The position numbers were made by a program, and so were the translations under genes. Below the pieces are notes generated by a model. That model was not told the DNA's origin, ran no database searches, and was given only the letters and a program-made list of their open reading frames with translations. This document shows, one piece after another, positions 24,801 through 36,740 of a DNA stretch of 64,000 nt; within the stretch, counting starts at the first letter, position 1, and every line of letters starts with the position of its first letter. Source of the stretch: Petrosia ficiformis (Eukaryota; Porifera; Demospongiae; Haplosclerida; Petrosiidae); assembly GCA_947044365.1 (NCBI GenBank), contig OX345640.1, positions 1,359,001-1,423,000 of the forward strand, given 5' to 3'.

Positions 24801-27800
24801 ATCCCTCGTCACCTTTTAAACCCCTAATATATGGCCGAATGTAAGTTGGGTCGTGTGGATCACTTTGGTGAAAGAGAATATCAATTGTAAGATATCTCAC
24901 AAAATATACAAATTTTTTTATTGTAACTCGAGCAGCTTTTGGTCTAACAGGTTGGAATTTTGAACATGCCAGAATAGAGCCATCAACATCCTCAATAACT
25001 AATGACAGAGGCCCAATATGTTTATATGGATTATCTGGTGGCCAGTCTACAGTTCCCAGTTGAGTATCAGTGCAGCAAAATTGAATTTCTCCATCTGCAT
25101 TGCTGCTAATCTGTCCACATTTTGTGGTCAAATCACCAATATAACAAAGTCTATGATTTTCCCTATCACAATGTTCATTATAATGGCGAATAGGATGAGT
25201 ATTACTTCCATATATCTGTAATAAATATACATACATGTCAACAGCGAATCGAAAATCTGAATCAGTGACATTACTCACTTAAGCATTATGAATCCACTAC
25301 CATTAAAACCTACATATCCTGTCACTCTTAGAATACACTACATTTTACAATGTGTAGCTCTGGTAATACTGCTACACTACAAAACACTTCACTACATCTA
25401 CCATTAAAATTTGCATATTCTGTCAACCTCGCTACATTTTACAGTAGCTCTTGTATTACTGCTACACTAAGCACTTCACTTCACTACATCTACCATTAAA
25501 ATCTACAAAACCTGTCACCCTCAGGCTAGGCTAGATTTTACAACAGCTCAGCAAAGCTAAACTGGAATGTAAAGTAGCCTGTTACTTATGTAGTGTAATC
25601 TGGTCATTGCACTAGGTATCTATACATTTGCTCAGGGATCTAAATGTACTACTACACTAATTCAACATTATAATTATATACATAGAATCTTTTTAAATTT
25701 TTTTTCTAGATGAAAGTTTTATATAATTATATTATAAATATTTGGGAAAAGGACTGTTTTTTTTTTCTCAACAACTTTCAAGTTAACTCACATGTCTTAG
25801 ATCATCACATTTGCCAACCCTTATATTCCAGTCATGGCTAACACCAACAGGTCCTCCATCTACTCGATATAAGTTCCCATACAAAGAGACACCAGTACGT
25901 TTTCGTGATCTGCGTAGAATGACGTCTCCCTGTAGTGTCAGTTGTTGCTGTGTTGGATCCAAAGGAAATCGAGCAATAAAAGTTTCCAGTTGATTGTGAC
26001 CATCAAATTCAATATTTGCACATGCTAAACGGAAGCCATGTGTACGATGAATTATAATGGAACGACCGATTGGTGAATATGGGCCATACAAATCTAATTC
26101 TTCATGATCAAAGTGGTAAACAGTTTGGTCAGGTCTCAATCTCCCAAATCGACCAGCCATATCACCAAGCTCACAAAAACTTCTAGAAGTTTCATCCGTG
26201 GGTCCACATAGATCAGTGTAGTTTTCTACTGATCCCCTGTTATCTGGGTCATAATGTCCTCCAACATTGGCAACAGTACACGGGTCCTCTTCTAATAGAG
26301 CATAGTTAATAGGGTATTCATGTATGTGCCATCCCCACCTTTCATCTTCTCCAAATTGATCCAGTCCTTCAATATTCAGAGCTATGTGAACTGGAGCTTT
26401 GCCTGCTCGTGTTTGAGTGAAGACGATTGTACCTCTTATACCGTTCATATCAAAGTAGCTCTCGACAGCGTAAGCAAGGTCGGGTTCTGGTTGACAGAAC
26501 TCTAGAGTAGGTTTGAACAGTATTACTGGATTATTTGGAGTAAAGTAGACGTTTTCTGCACAAGGAGGAAAAATAGTAAATCACATTTATTTTCTGTAGT
26601 TTATATAATTATAACTTAACTGTATGTGGCATCCACTGTACATCCAGCGAGAACGACGACAACAACAATGGCAGCATAACTGCCACGAAGGTGCCCCATG
26701 TTGCTCTGGGGAGAAGAGTGACAGACGTGGCAGTAGTCTACTATATCTGCTAGCCTCAAGGAACCTTTGTTTGTATGCTTTGTGTAGAAGCTGCGCGTCC
26801 TCTTCAGCAGGCAAAAACTGTACGATGTGTTGCAAGAAATGTGCGGCTTATATCGATGGCATTGCGCTATATATGTATAATTATACTGTGTTTTGAAACT
26901 AAATAAGTGCAAAACACCTGAATGACCTGATTGGACTAACACCCAAATCACTATAATATTTATGAAGTTCAAGTTCGAACTAGGGCTGGGATGATTAATT
27001 AATTGAATTAAAATCATTATTGAAAATTCTCGATTGTAAGTCTATAATACCAAAAGACATACTTTTCAAGCATGCGACAGCAAATAATGTACAATATGGA
27101 AATGACATGAAACCTTTTTGATCATCAAATGGGAGGAGTTTTCTTCATTAATTGACCTAATTACTTCCGCTGATTTTAATAGATTATAATCGATTTGAAG
27201 TTAGTGATAATCGATTACAGAATCTCAGCCGATTCCCAGCCCTATTATGAACCTGTCTTTCATTTTGTCATAATTTGAGCTACTCTTTATAGTCTAAATT
27301 AGTCAAACGCCTCTAAATCTGCCAATGGATTTGCACAGAATTGCATAGATCCCTTGTCCTTTGCATTCTGCTTCGACTTTTTTGTGTTAAAAATTCTCTT
27401 AAATACCTACCCTCAAAGTATAATTATTTATAAATTGGATGAAAAGATAGTTTTCAACCGAAAGACCTTTGAAACCTGTTGATCATGTTATCTCGTTCCT
27501 TCCAATTCTAGTTGTCAAGGGTGACATTGTAGATGTGTCTATATTACCAGTGGCGTGGGAGCTCTCTTCAATCACAAAGATAGCAGTACTCAATATGTTT
27601 AATAATTCCTCATCTATTACAGTGTTTTCCATTCCTAATAAACTCAGTGAATCAGGTATTTAATTAAATTTATTTTGGAAATATTATTGTAACAACCCCA
27701 GGGAGGGAGGAAGCAGTAGTCAGGCAAAGTGTTTAAAGAGCCAGAAAGTCAGCCTGAGCGTCTTTCTGCAACCAGGTAAGGTGTTTAGTGATTGAAGATC

Positions 27801-30800
27801 TCAAATATTGGTGAGGCACTTGCCTGATCTACCTTTCTCCCTCCCTAAAGTATAAACCATGTTAGTGGTTGCTTGGTGCATGACTGAAGCATTCAGTACT
27901 TGTGCAGTGTACAGAGAGGATTGTGAAAGTGATGATGGTTGTCTGGTCATCATAGCTCAGTGGTTACAGCACTGGTAGCTGAAGTCAGTGGCCCTGGACA
28001 GGCATTTTTCACTTTCCTCTTTCAATCTTATTAATTAGAATTTAGTGTTTATGTTTTACATATTCATTTGTTTGTCTGTCTCGAAAAAAGCTATGGATGA
28101 ACTGTATGATAATCCTACAAGGCTTTTCAATGATGATACTGTTATGAAGCATCAGATTGTATTATCCGAAGTGGTTCTCTCGTTAGTACTAGCTCCAAAC
28201 AATGGCGCTTTTGTTGTACCCAAGAAATCTAAAACACTGTATAAATTACCTCTTCCATCTAGTGAAGAAAAGGTAAGCTGTGATTGAAATATGTAACTTA
28301 ACTATCTATTTTTTTACAGATATCAGAGGTTTTGCTGTCGTCTTTAGCACCTTTAACAAATCATGAATTACCTGGTGGTTGCTATGGGTTATCATTTCAT
28401 CAAAGATGGTTTAGGTCTGTTGGACCAGATGGAAAACTGATGCTCAGGCTTGTGGAAGCACCTGTAAGCTGCAGAATAGTTATAATTCTGTACTGTAAAC
28501 TGTCTTAAATAGTGGGTGGCCTGTTGGTCTAGAGGTATGATTCTCGCTTAGGGTGCGAGAGGTCCCGGGTTCAATTCCCGGACAGGCCCAACTTTTTTTT
28601 TTTTTTTAAGTTTTACTTAACATATACTTAGGATCGAATTGTTTGTGGTACTCCACACCACTACAAAACAGGAGGAGGAAGAGATATAGTTCTTGCTATA
28701 GATGGCCAAACTATAATTACCATTGGAGATAATTGTACAATCACCTGTTGGAAATGGGAGTAAGTAAATTCAAAATTATAAAGATTACAATGTTAGTAAT
28801 GTTCTTTTAGATTAACGAATCATGGCAAGACAAAATTATCATCAGCTACAGAATATGCTCAAGCAAAATTAAAAGTACTGAGTAAAATAATAGAAACTCA
28901 AAACACAGCCCTGGAGAAAATGCCAGATATTAAAGTAATGACGTCTTGAATTTACAGAACACATTTAATTACAAATCTGTATTCAGGAAAATGAAGAGAG
29001 CAAGGAACGAACATGGTTGGAGAGGACCATTGAGGAGGTTGATTAATATATTATTATTATTAATTTTATGAGATTTGTTGATATAATATTATTTATAGAC
29101 ACACGCAACTGAGGATGAGAAGTATGCCAAGCAGAAAACTGATTTAAGAGAAGAAATTGCAGCACTTCGTGAGAGAGTACGGTACTCACACTTAAAGAAA
29201 TAATATTGTTTTATGAATCACATTTTAGGTTCTCTCTATGATAGCTACAAATGAACAAGTTCCGGATATAGAACGACTTGAGAGAGCGGAGTTTATATTG
29301 GACACTGAAGAACATATTCGTCACAAGGAGGAAGAAGAGAAACAAATTGCTGCAGTAAAAGAAGAGATAGAATTGAGTAATTTAGCAAAGATGTATCTAC
29401 GTGATCTGATAAAAAGACAATGTTGGGATGCCATGTCCACAAAAGGAAGAGCAGTTAAGGTAAAATATGGTGAAGTATATATAACATTTCCCCACTAGTA
29501 TTGAGAACAAATATGGGCCAATTGCTTGATGGTACTTAAATAGAGGATTTGATTATAGCTCGGTGATCTAATACTTATACTTAAGTATATTGTCAATGCA
29601 CCTGTTTTCTGAGATGAAGGACTGTTCACTATTCCACCAATATAATAGTTAGACTAAAAGAATGCTAGCTAAGGGATAATTAATTGATTTGGCCTAATTA
29701 CTTCCGCTGATTTTTAATCAATTTGAAGTTAGTGATAATCGATTTCAGGATCACAGCCGATTCCCAGCTCTATAGCTAAATGATAGTACAATCATATCAT
29801 TGTAGCTTTCCTGAAACCTCTTGCAATATGTACCTGACTAGTACTTGAGTCTTGTACTTTTACTTAACTACAATCAGAAACTTGTACCAGTGATACATTG
29901 TATAATGTATGTCATTAATATTTACAATTTTTAGGCCTTCAAGAGTCGTTTAGAAGTAAGCAACTATCCAATGAAATCTCAGAGTGAGGATGAAATAAAG
30001 GAACTAGAAAGAGTCCAATTACTACGAAAGATTGAAATATCAGAAAGAAATGTTAGTTATTATGAATGGTTCAGTTTAGCTTTCAAAAGTAGGATCCTCC
30101 AATAGAGAATTGATGCCTTCAAACAAGGACCTACCCATGGTACAAGCTGAGTCCCAGTGGCAGAGCAATGGCCATGGTTGTTGCTTCAGCATGTTATCTA
30201 GCTTGTACATAACGTGTGCCTCACAATGTGTTATTAATAAATTATAAATGTCATTTTACAATAGGTAAGAATGGAGGTAGCCAGTACTCTGAGACAGACA
30301 ATGAGAATTTCAATTACTCCTGATGTAAGTGCATCTTTAAAATTCCTTTTGATTTTGTTGTTTATTGTCTTCTTTCTCTCTATCTAACTCAGGGATTGGG
30401 GTTGGACGAAGAAGACAAGAAAGTAAAAGATGTTGAAACCAGTGAGCCTCATGCTCTAGTAGGAAGCAGATGTGAGGAATATGGAGGATGGTCTGACCTA
30501 TTTTATGATCAATTTGAACTACTTTCTACTGTTTCCAAGAAACACCAGATTGTACTCTTAAAGGTGCCTCGTTTATTAATGATTAAATATGGGTTTTACA
30601 CTGATTTAACGGGATTACAGCCATTTTGACCCCAAGAGTAAAGCCTGAGGAATACAAATACCAGTTACTGTAATCCCACTAAATCATCATTTAAACTATT
30701 ATTCATAGTTACTTAAACATATTCATAGTTGAATAATTGATGAAATTTCTTTGGTTTTACCTTAAAACATATACCAGGTACTATACTATTTGGATCAAGA

Positions 30801-33800
30801 GGAATTATTCTGTCATGATTTAATTGTAATTTTTACTCTCTCTGTCTTCAGAGGCTTCCCAAAACAAAAATCCTACATCAGTCTCTGCTACTAGATTTGT
30901 TTTATTATACATAAATTATTTGCCACTACACAAATGTGTTTAGTTTTTAGTAACACTTATATCATGGTGATATCATTACATTTATATTAGTATGTATACG
31001 TGAAAGTATTTATAATTCTTTACTTACATGTATCTTATTATTTCAAGGAGAGTCTTCGAAATATCAAGGAAGTATTTAATAAAGAGTTTGATGAGGTGTT
31101 AAGAATGAAGGAAGTAGAAATTGGACGCATACAGGAAAAGAACTTACGTATCAATAAAATAGCACATGATTTAAAAGTTGATGAGAAACTTGTTAAGCCG
31201 TCACTTGATGCTGAAGAACAGCCTGAAAGACTACTGAGTGTACAGGATGAAGAAGTGACTGTTGAGAAGTATATATCAGATGAAGTTCAAAAGAAAATGG
31301 AGGAAAAGGCAAAAGAAGATGAAGAGAGAAAGTTAAAGGAAAAGGTAAATTGAGGATTGAATGAGAGAGAGCGATGGATGGATAGATGGATGGATGGATG
31401 GATGGATGGATGAATGGATGGATAGATTGATGGATGGATGGATGGATGGATGGAGTGATGGAGTGATGGATGGATGGATGGATGGATGGATGGATGGAGG
31501 GATGGATGGTGTGTGGATCATGGAAGATAGATAAATGGTGGATGATTGAATGCAGATATTATTACATATATAATTATGAATTATTATTTTCTTTGTGTGT
31601 AGGCTGATAATTGGAGAGAGAGAGCACTGGATTTGATGATGGCTGGAAGACTAGAAGCTAATGCAGAAGAGGATCTGTTTAAAGTAAGTATTATCCAAAT
31701 GTTTTGTTCAACCATAAGCCTTCTTTTCTCTATGTAAGGATCTAGCTCGTCCAGACTTCATGAACAAAGATCTGACAGAACTTACTGAAGACGAGATCAG
31801 ACTAAAACATGACTTTGAAAAAAAGGAGGCTGCATTTCTAGAGGAGAGGGAAAAAATGAAAAGAGTAAGTAAATGATAAATAAGAACAGAATGCATTGTG
31901 GGACCCTATCATATTGGTAATAATGATAAAGACCTGGTACTACCACGGTACTGGATTACACTGTTGTATCAGTTATTAATACTACAAAGTAGAGAGTGAA
32001 TGAAGTGTCCATTGTCTAAATAGATCCTCTTCTTCATGTGCACCCCTTATACATTTACATGTACATACAAATTTAATTTTCTTTGGTTTAGGCTCTTGAG
32101 GCTGAAATGAATAAAAACCAGGAGACCATTCAACAGATAATGGATTCCTTTGATGAGAGAATAATGAAACTTTTCAGATTGAAAATACACACAGAAATGA
32201 CAGTACAACAGGTAATACTATAATTACACTAGAACACTTATACAAATGTATGATGATGATTATTCAGGAAGAACTCAAGATTCTTCGCCTATCAGCTTCT
32301 TTGCTTGTGGAAGAGGAGGTGAGGATGAGAGAAGAACAGTTGGAGAATAAACTTAATGAAAAGAAAAGTGAAAAGGTGTGTGTAATTGTGCATATGAGAG
32401 TGTTCGTCTGTGTATATTACTCTGTTTGTTTGTGTGTGTTTGAGAGACTGTGTGTAAGTGTGTGTGTGTGTTTATGTGTGATTGATTGTGTGTATGTATA
32501 AGTTAATATGTATATAATATATATATAAATGTATGTGAGTGTGTGAGTATCACTATATTTGCATACACTTATAGATTAAAATGTCAAACCTGTTGTCTCA
32601 AACTAGGAGACAAGTGGAGGGAGTTCAAGAAGAATATGATCAACTTGTAATGGAAGATAAGGTCAACAGTAATCTAATTTAAGTGTCTGTCTGTTTGCTT
32701 GTCACCTGATTTCTCTTAATGCAACTGGTAGTTAACAGCTTCTAAATCATTGTCACTTTATAAATCATTGTATGTATCCCGTGTATGTATTTGCTAGCAC
32801 AATAATAATGAAGATATCTATTGGTTTAAGCATTGTATGTATCCCGTGTATGTATTTGCTAGCACAATAATAATGAAGATATCTATTGGTTTAAGCATTG
32901 TATGTATCCCGTGTATGTATTTGCTAGTACAATAATAATGAAGATATCTATTGGTTTAAGCATTGTATGTATCCCGTGTATGTATTTGCTAGTACAATAA
33001 TAATGAAGATATCTATTGGTTTAAGCATTGTATGTATCCCGTGTATGTATTTGCTAGTACAATAATAATGAAGATATCTATTGGTTTAAGCATTGTATGT
33101 ATCCCGTGTATGTATTTGCTAGTACAATAATAATGAAGATATCTATTGGTTTAAGCATTGTATGTATCCCGTGTATGTATTTGCTAGTACAATAATAATG
33201 AAGATATCTATTGGTTTAAGCATTGTATGTATCCCGTGTATGTATTTGCTAGTACAATAATAATGAAGATATCTATTGATTTAAGCATTGTATGTATCCC
33301 GTGTATGTATTTGCTAGTACAATAATAATGAAGATATCTATTGGTTTAAGCATTCTGCAACTAATGAGAAATACTTCTTACCCCCCTCCTTTCCTATGTT
33401 CAATTGTATAATGTGCTATTTCTGCTGTTAACACCTGATCTTCACTATAGGAATTAGACAGAGCTTTCAAGAAAGATTTTGCAGACTGTGAACCATTTGT
33501 AGATCAACTCTACAAGCTATTTAGAAGACGACTGAGGTAATTATGCATTTTAATTATTTAATTAGTTCAAATACCTGACTCCATTAGAGGTCATAAACTG
33601 AAAGGAGGAGGAGATATAGGTACCTCTATGTCAGTTGGTGCTAGACCCAGTTCAGGAAGTGTATTGCATGGACGTAAGTCAAGTATTGTGACAATGGGAA
33701 GTGTAACACATGTGGTAGGAAGAGTTGAGGCAATGATGGCTGATTTGGATGATCCTGTACACATGCCTGAAGGCTTAGAACAAATACAGTGGGACAGATT

Positions 33801-36740
33801 CATAACTGCAAGACATAAGAAAGTAGAGAGTGAATTGAGGGTATGTTAAAAATTTAAAACATCATGCAGTGATCATAAGTTTTATTTACTATAATGTGGT
33901 TTAGGCCAATGTTTAGTGTGTACTTATGTATATTTGTATGTATATATGTACATATGTACACATGTATATACATAATTAATATATACATACACACATGTAC
34001 ATACATATATAAATACATATACGTACATACATACATACATATACATACGTGCATACATACATACATACATATACATACATACATACATGCATACATATGC
34101 ATAATTATTATTATACATATTATAATACTTGTAGGTGAAAACTAAAGCTCTAAAACTAGCTGAAATGAATGACTTCTTACACAAAAGAGAGAAAGAAGAT
34201 GCAAAGTGTCAACATGAAATACAAGAAACTTATAAAAACCTTAGCAAGTGAGAGTACATCAGATTAGAGAAATTAGTTATAATATAACTAAAAATACACT
34301 ATATACTACACACTATACAAATATTACATTATAATTTATATGATACTATTATATCTGTGATACCTATGTTAATCTATTTACTAAACTATCTATAGTCTAC
34401 ATGATGATAAAGCACTGTTTGATATGGATCCAGAGATACAGTTTCTTTTAAGACAAGGACAGGTATGTATTGATTATTCTTACTGAGGAACTGCCTATGG
34501 GACTCATACCCATTCCTCAATAGGACTCAGACCTAAATACATGTATATATTTCATTTTTGCCTGAACACTCTTTTCTACATTATTCTTTCTTCATCTCCT
34601 TTTTTTAGGTTGAGGTTGACACTGGTGACTATGCACCAGACTTTAAAGATAGTGTACTCATTCATCGTAGTGGAATAGAAGAACTAAATTCTCTGATTAA
34701 GGTAAATGGACGGGTATGGTTGGTTCAATGGACTAATCTATATTCACTCAATGCACGTACTTTAATGCGTGTCAATTGTTCATTATGAATTTAGAATCTA
34801 GGAGATGTCAAACTAGCAAACATGACTGAATGTAAGGATTTCAAGAAAGGTATTCGAATGTTAGAATGGTAAGTATTACTATAATTATCATCATCATTAA
34901 CTGATGGGTAATAGTATCAGTATAATACATTACTAACTACTTACTAGTGTTGAGCAATAATTTATCTTGTTGCATTATTTTCAATGCAATAATCATATCG
35001 TCATCTTATTTGGAATATTGCAATATTGGTAACAAGATATTCTAACTTAACTTCATCATCATTTACTAAAAGAAGTTTTAGTTATAGTTAACTAACACAA
35101 CACTAGTATGTGACTATGTATGCAGTATAGAATTTAATTATGATGTTTTTTTTTTATTAGGGAATTGAAGAGATTGCATATGGAAGCTGAGGACCTTGTG
35201 ATAAAAGCTAAAGATGTCCAGATGTTAAGAGTGACTAAAGAACTCCAGGAGAGACTAATGATGGACAATATACAAAGTAAAGATCAGAACCAAATTGAAA
35301 CTCTTGAGAAAACAATAGAACTTAACAAGAAAGTGAGTCTTCTTTAGTAAAATATATCACAAAATATAAGCATGTGCAAAACTGCAAATATCAGAGAGAG
35401 TATGGTAGTACTCTCTTTGTAGGGATGGCATGGAAAAAATTGGCTGCCCATACATTTCACATACATTAACGGTAATTATAAAATGGAAAGAGGAACAAAT
35501 CCCATAGACCAACTGTGAATGGAACCCAGGATCCCCTGTTTCTAGTCAGGTGCCCTTAACCACTAAGCCACTGGAGCTTGGTCGGAAGAGTGCATATCAA
35601 CAAATCCCATATACCAACTGTGAATGGAACCCAGAATCCCCTGTTCCTAGTCAGGTGCCCTTAACCACTAAGCAACTGGAGCTTGGACAGAAGAGTGCAT
35701 ATCACAACATTGACTCAATCGCATTTCCATATACACATGTACAAGTCACCTGATCATATTTTAAACAGCATAGTGCACATTAAGAATGCATTAATTCAAA
35801 GTTACCTCTAAACATTCTCAGTAGAAATGTAGATACTGGTTCAAATGTTTACTACTAAGCTGTACCAAAGCAATTATATACTTTTGAGTAAAATTATCAT
35901 CTTAATTTAGACTAGTCATCGTCGTATCAGGAGACAGAAGAAACGTTTGAATGACTTAAAAGAAGAATCTAAAAGAAAGAAGGATCAGAACATGGAGTTA
36001 GACTTACAACTGAAGGAAATGACAGTTGAAGTGATGGAGCGTCAAAATGTTCAAAATCTTGCAGGTAAGGAACTATTTCAAACTAGACTTTCTCTCCAAC
36101 TTCAAAATTAGTAACACATTATATCACGAATCAGGTTGTTGTATTGTGTAACCATCACACCATTTACATCATCATAATTGTCGTATGGCAGTCAACTTGT
36201 CTATAGTAGCAAATGATTTCTATTAACAGTAGCAAATAATGTCTATTAATAGTAGCAAATGATTTCTATTTTTAGTAGCAAATGATATACGAAGAAATTG
36301 TCATTGTATTTCTGTGCCTGAAATACAGTAAAGTGCATTCATGTACCTACAAGGGTATACACAACAAAGGTGAAGTACCAGACATTGTAAAGGCAAACTC
36401 CAATGAATCAAACACAGGGTTGGATGTACAAAGCAACATAGTCATCATATCATAGTTTTGAGGTCATCATGAATGTGAACAGACTTTAGTATCAACATGA
36501 ACATGAATGACCTTTAATACTATTATACTACCTTGGAATAAATTCATCTTGCTGTCATCCTTCCTAGGACCTCTTCCATCTGAGTTAAATGCAGAAGCAC
36601 GAATGAAAGAGATTGTGAGTCGCAGAAGACTGGTAGAATTAGCCAAAGCACAGGCTAAAGAAGTGGGTGTCTTAAGAGAAGAAGTTGAAAGACTTCGGAT
36701 GAGAACATTTCCAGCTTTAGTACAAGTGGAGAATATATGA
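18875..36740 (+). CDS. CFAP43: Cilia- and flagella-associated protein 43 (WD40 + coiled coil)
   Basis: Thirty-eight exons join without an internal stop to 1659 residues (human 1665). Exons: 18875-18903, 19000-19253, 19310-19406, 20831-21001, 21264-21438, 22113-22250, 22503-22551, 22620-22714, 23028-23156, 23366-23440, 23537-23766, 24061-24164, 27512-27655, 28091-28272, 28320-28463, 28632-28759, 28811-28934, 28987-29037, 29099-29176, 29229-29459, 29935-30051, 30265-30324, 30393-30563, 31048-31344, 31603-31683, 31739-31864, 32092-32211, 32268-32375, 32575-32661, 33451-33536, 33588-33840, 34135-34247, 34396-34462, 34609-34701, 34795-34868, 35161-35332, 35911-36064, 36568-36740. The N-terminal half is WD40-like ([31 protein letters not shown]); from residue about 770 it is coiled coil. 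Family marks: [69 protein letters not shown]43 is an axonemal tether/tether-head protein of inner-arm dynein f, paired with CFAP44. Intron 12 contains a whole opposite-strand gene. Confidence 0.95.
19440..20780. repeat. 140-bp satellite-like array in CFAP43 intron 3
   Basis: About nine units of roughly 140 bp built from TCATCCAT-like words: CATCCATTCAACTGTACATT, TGTCTATACTTTGATACATC, CATACACTTCCATCTGTTC and TATGCATTGATTTGTC. Units are nearly identical in the middle and decay at both ends. Long open frames across it ([12 protein letters not shown] peptides) reflect the repeat. Confidence 0.85.
22726..22990 (+). mobile_element. MITE family A, copy 3 (CFAP43 intron 8)
   Basis: Starts TAAAGTCTATTCACATTCAC and ends CATCAATTACCTTTAGTA, with the shared body including TGAAAATGGTGCAGGTGAAA. 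It is the clearest copy for judging the imperfect inverted ends. Confidence 0.65.
23195..23335. repeat. (CATA)n microsatellite, CFAP43 intron 9
   Basis: CATACATACATA runs with an internal ATGCATGTATGTATTCATGC switch. No coding role. Confidence 0.85.
24469..26699 (-). CDS. Secreted Cu-only SOD-repeat protein, nested in CFAP43 intron 12
   Basis: Exons 26699-26621, 26555-25792 and 25215-24469 join in frame to 529 residues. Residues 1-24 are a signal peptide ([12 protein letters not shown]). About 60-210 form a Cu/Zn-SOD-like domain with all four copper ligands in place: H103 and H105 in [10 protein letters not shown]127 in NVGGHYDP, H196 in SIIIHRTHG. The zinc loop is not the usual one: [11 protein letters not shown] keeps the aspartate but its histidines are missing, as in Cu-only SODs. 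Cysteines C143 (CGPT) and C205 (LACANI) fit the conserved disulfide. A second repeat (about 245-350, [25 protein letters not shown]) and a third (about 370-515, [18 protein letters not shown]) lack the HxH pair. Animal Cu-only SOD-repeat proteins are secreted and usually have several such repeats. Extracellular superoxide or copper handling is likely for repeat 1. It is transcribed opposite to its host gene. Confidence 0.85.
25280..25600. repeat. Degenerate 90-100 bp tandem repeat in SOD-gene intron
   Basis: About three diverged units share CACTACATCTACCATTAAAA, CTGTCA-CTC and CTACATTTTACA with TACTGCTACACTA. It lies between exons 2 and 3 of the nested SOD gene. Confidence 0.55.
26976..27246. 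mobile_element. MITE family B, copy 3 (CFAP43 intron 12)
   Basis: Starts TAGGGCTGGGATGATTAAT and ends GATTCCCAGCCCTAT, giving the clearest inverted ends of this family (TAGGGCTGGGA). It lies just upstream of the nested SOD gene, still inside the CFAP43 intron. Body includes AATTGACCTAATTACTTCC and ATCGATTTGAAG. Confidence 0.65.
27960..28005 (+). repeat. tRNA-like A-box sequence (SINE remnant)
   Basis: ATAGCTCAGTGGTTACAGC is a good internal pol III A box, followed by GGCCCTGGACAGGC rather than a clear B box. No cloverleaf can be folded by eye. A tRNA-derived SINE fragment is inferred. Confidence 0.35.
28518..28589 (+). tRNA. tRNA-Pro (AGG) inside a CFAP43 intron
   Basis: A 72-nt cloverleaf: acceptor GGCCTGT pairs with ACAGGCC with C as discriminator; D arm TGGTCTAGAGGTATGA; anticodon arm CTCGC-TTAGGGT-GCGAG gives anticodon AGG; T arm CCCGG-GTTCAAT-CCCGG-type with an intact B box. 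A T tract from 28593 provides the pol III terminator. No intron. It is on the same strand as CFAP43, in the intron 28464-28631. Confidence 0.95.
31370..31520. repeat. (GGAT)n microsatellite, CFAP43 intron 24
   Basis: GATGGATGGATGG array of about 150 bp with a few GATAGATTGATGG and GGAGTGATGG variants. Confidence 0.9.
32766..33350. repeat. 65-bp minisatellite, nine near-identical units
   Basis: Nine head-to-tail 65-bp units in the CFAP43 intron 32662-33450, beginning CATTGTATGTATCCCGTG and including TATTTGCTAGTACAATAATA and GAAGATATCTATTGG. Units differ only at one position in the first two (GCTAGCAC versus GCTAGTAC) and one GG/GA change near the end. This homogeneity marks recent amplification. 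There are no unique spacers, so it is not a CRISPR array. Confidence 0.92.
33905..34125. repeat. (ATGT/ACAT)n microsatellite, CFAP43 intron 31
   Basis: Mixed TATGTATATATGTACATATG and ACATACATACATACATAT runs; partly self-complementary because the array switches strand sense near 33980. Confidence 0.85.
35496..35705 (-). repeat. Two tandem copies of a tRNA-derived SINE
   Basis: Two head-to-tail units (about 35496-35602 and 35603-35705). On the minus strand each reads GTGGCTTAGTGGTTAAGGGC, an A-box like sequence of a Ser/Leu-type tRNA, then CCTGGGTTCCATTC where a B box is expected. Units are about 92 percent alike by eye. They lie in CFAP43 intron 36. Confidence 0.6.
36454..36520 (-). mobile_element. 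Collapsed MITE family A ends
   Basis: The two ends of the family A element (GAATGTGAACAGACTTTAGT and CATGAATGACCTTTAATA) stand almost side by side with the body missing, just before the last CFAP43 exon. Internal deletion is the likely cause. Confidence 0.5.

Noticed and set aside
29177..29183. CFAP43 donor GTACTC at 29182
   Set aside because: Using it causes a stop (TGA) in the next exon; GTACGG at 29177 keeps frame.
32766..33350. Regular direct repeats resembling a CRISPR array
   Set aside because: Units abut with no unique spacers and the setting is a eukaryotic intron; it is a minisatellite.
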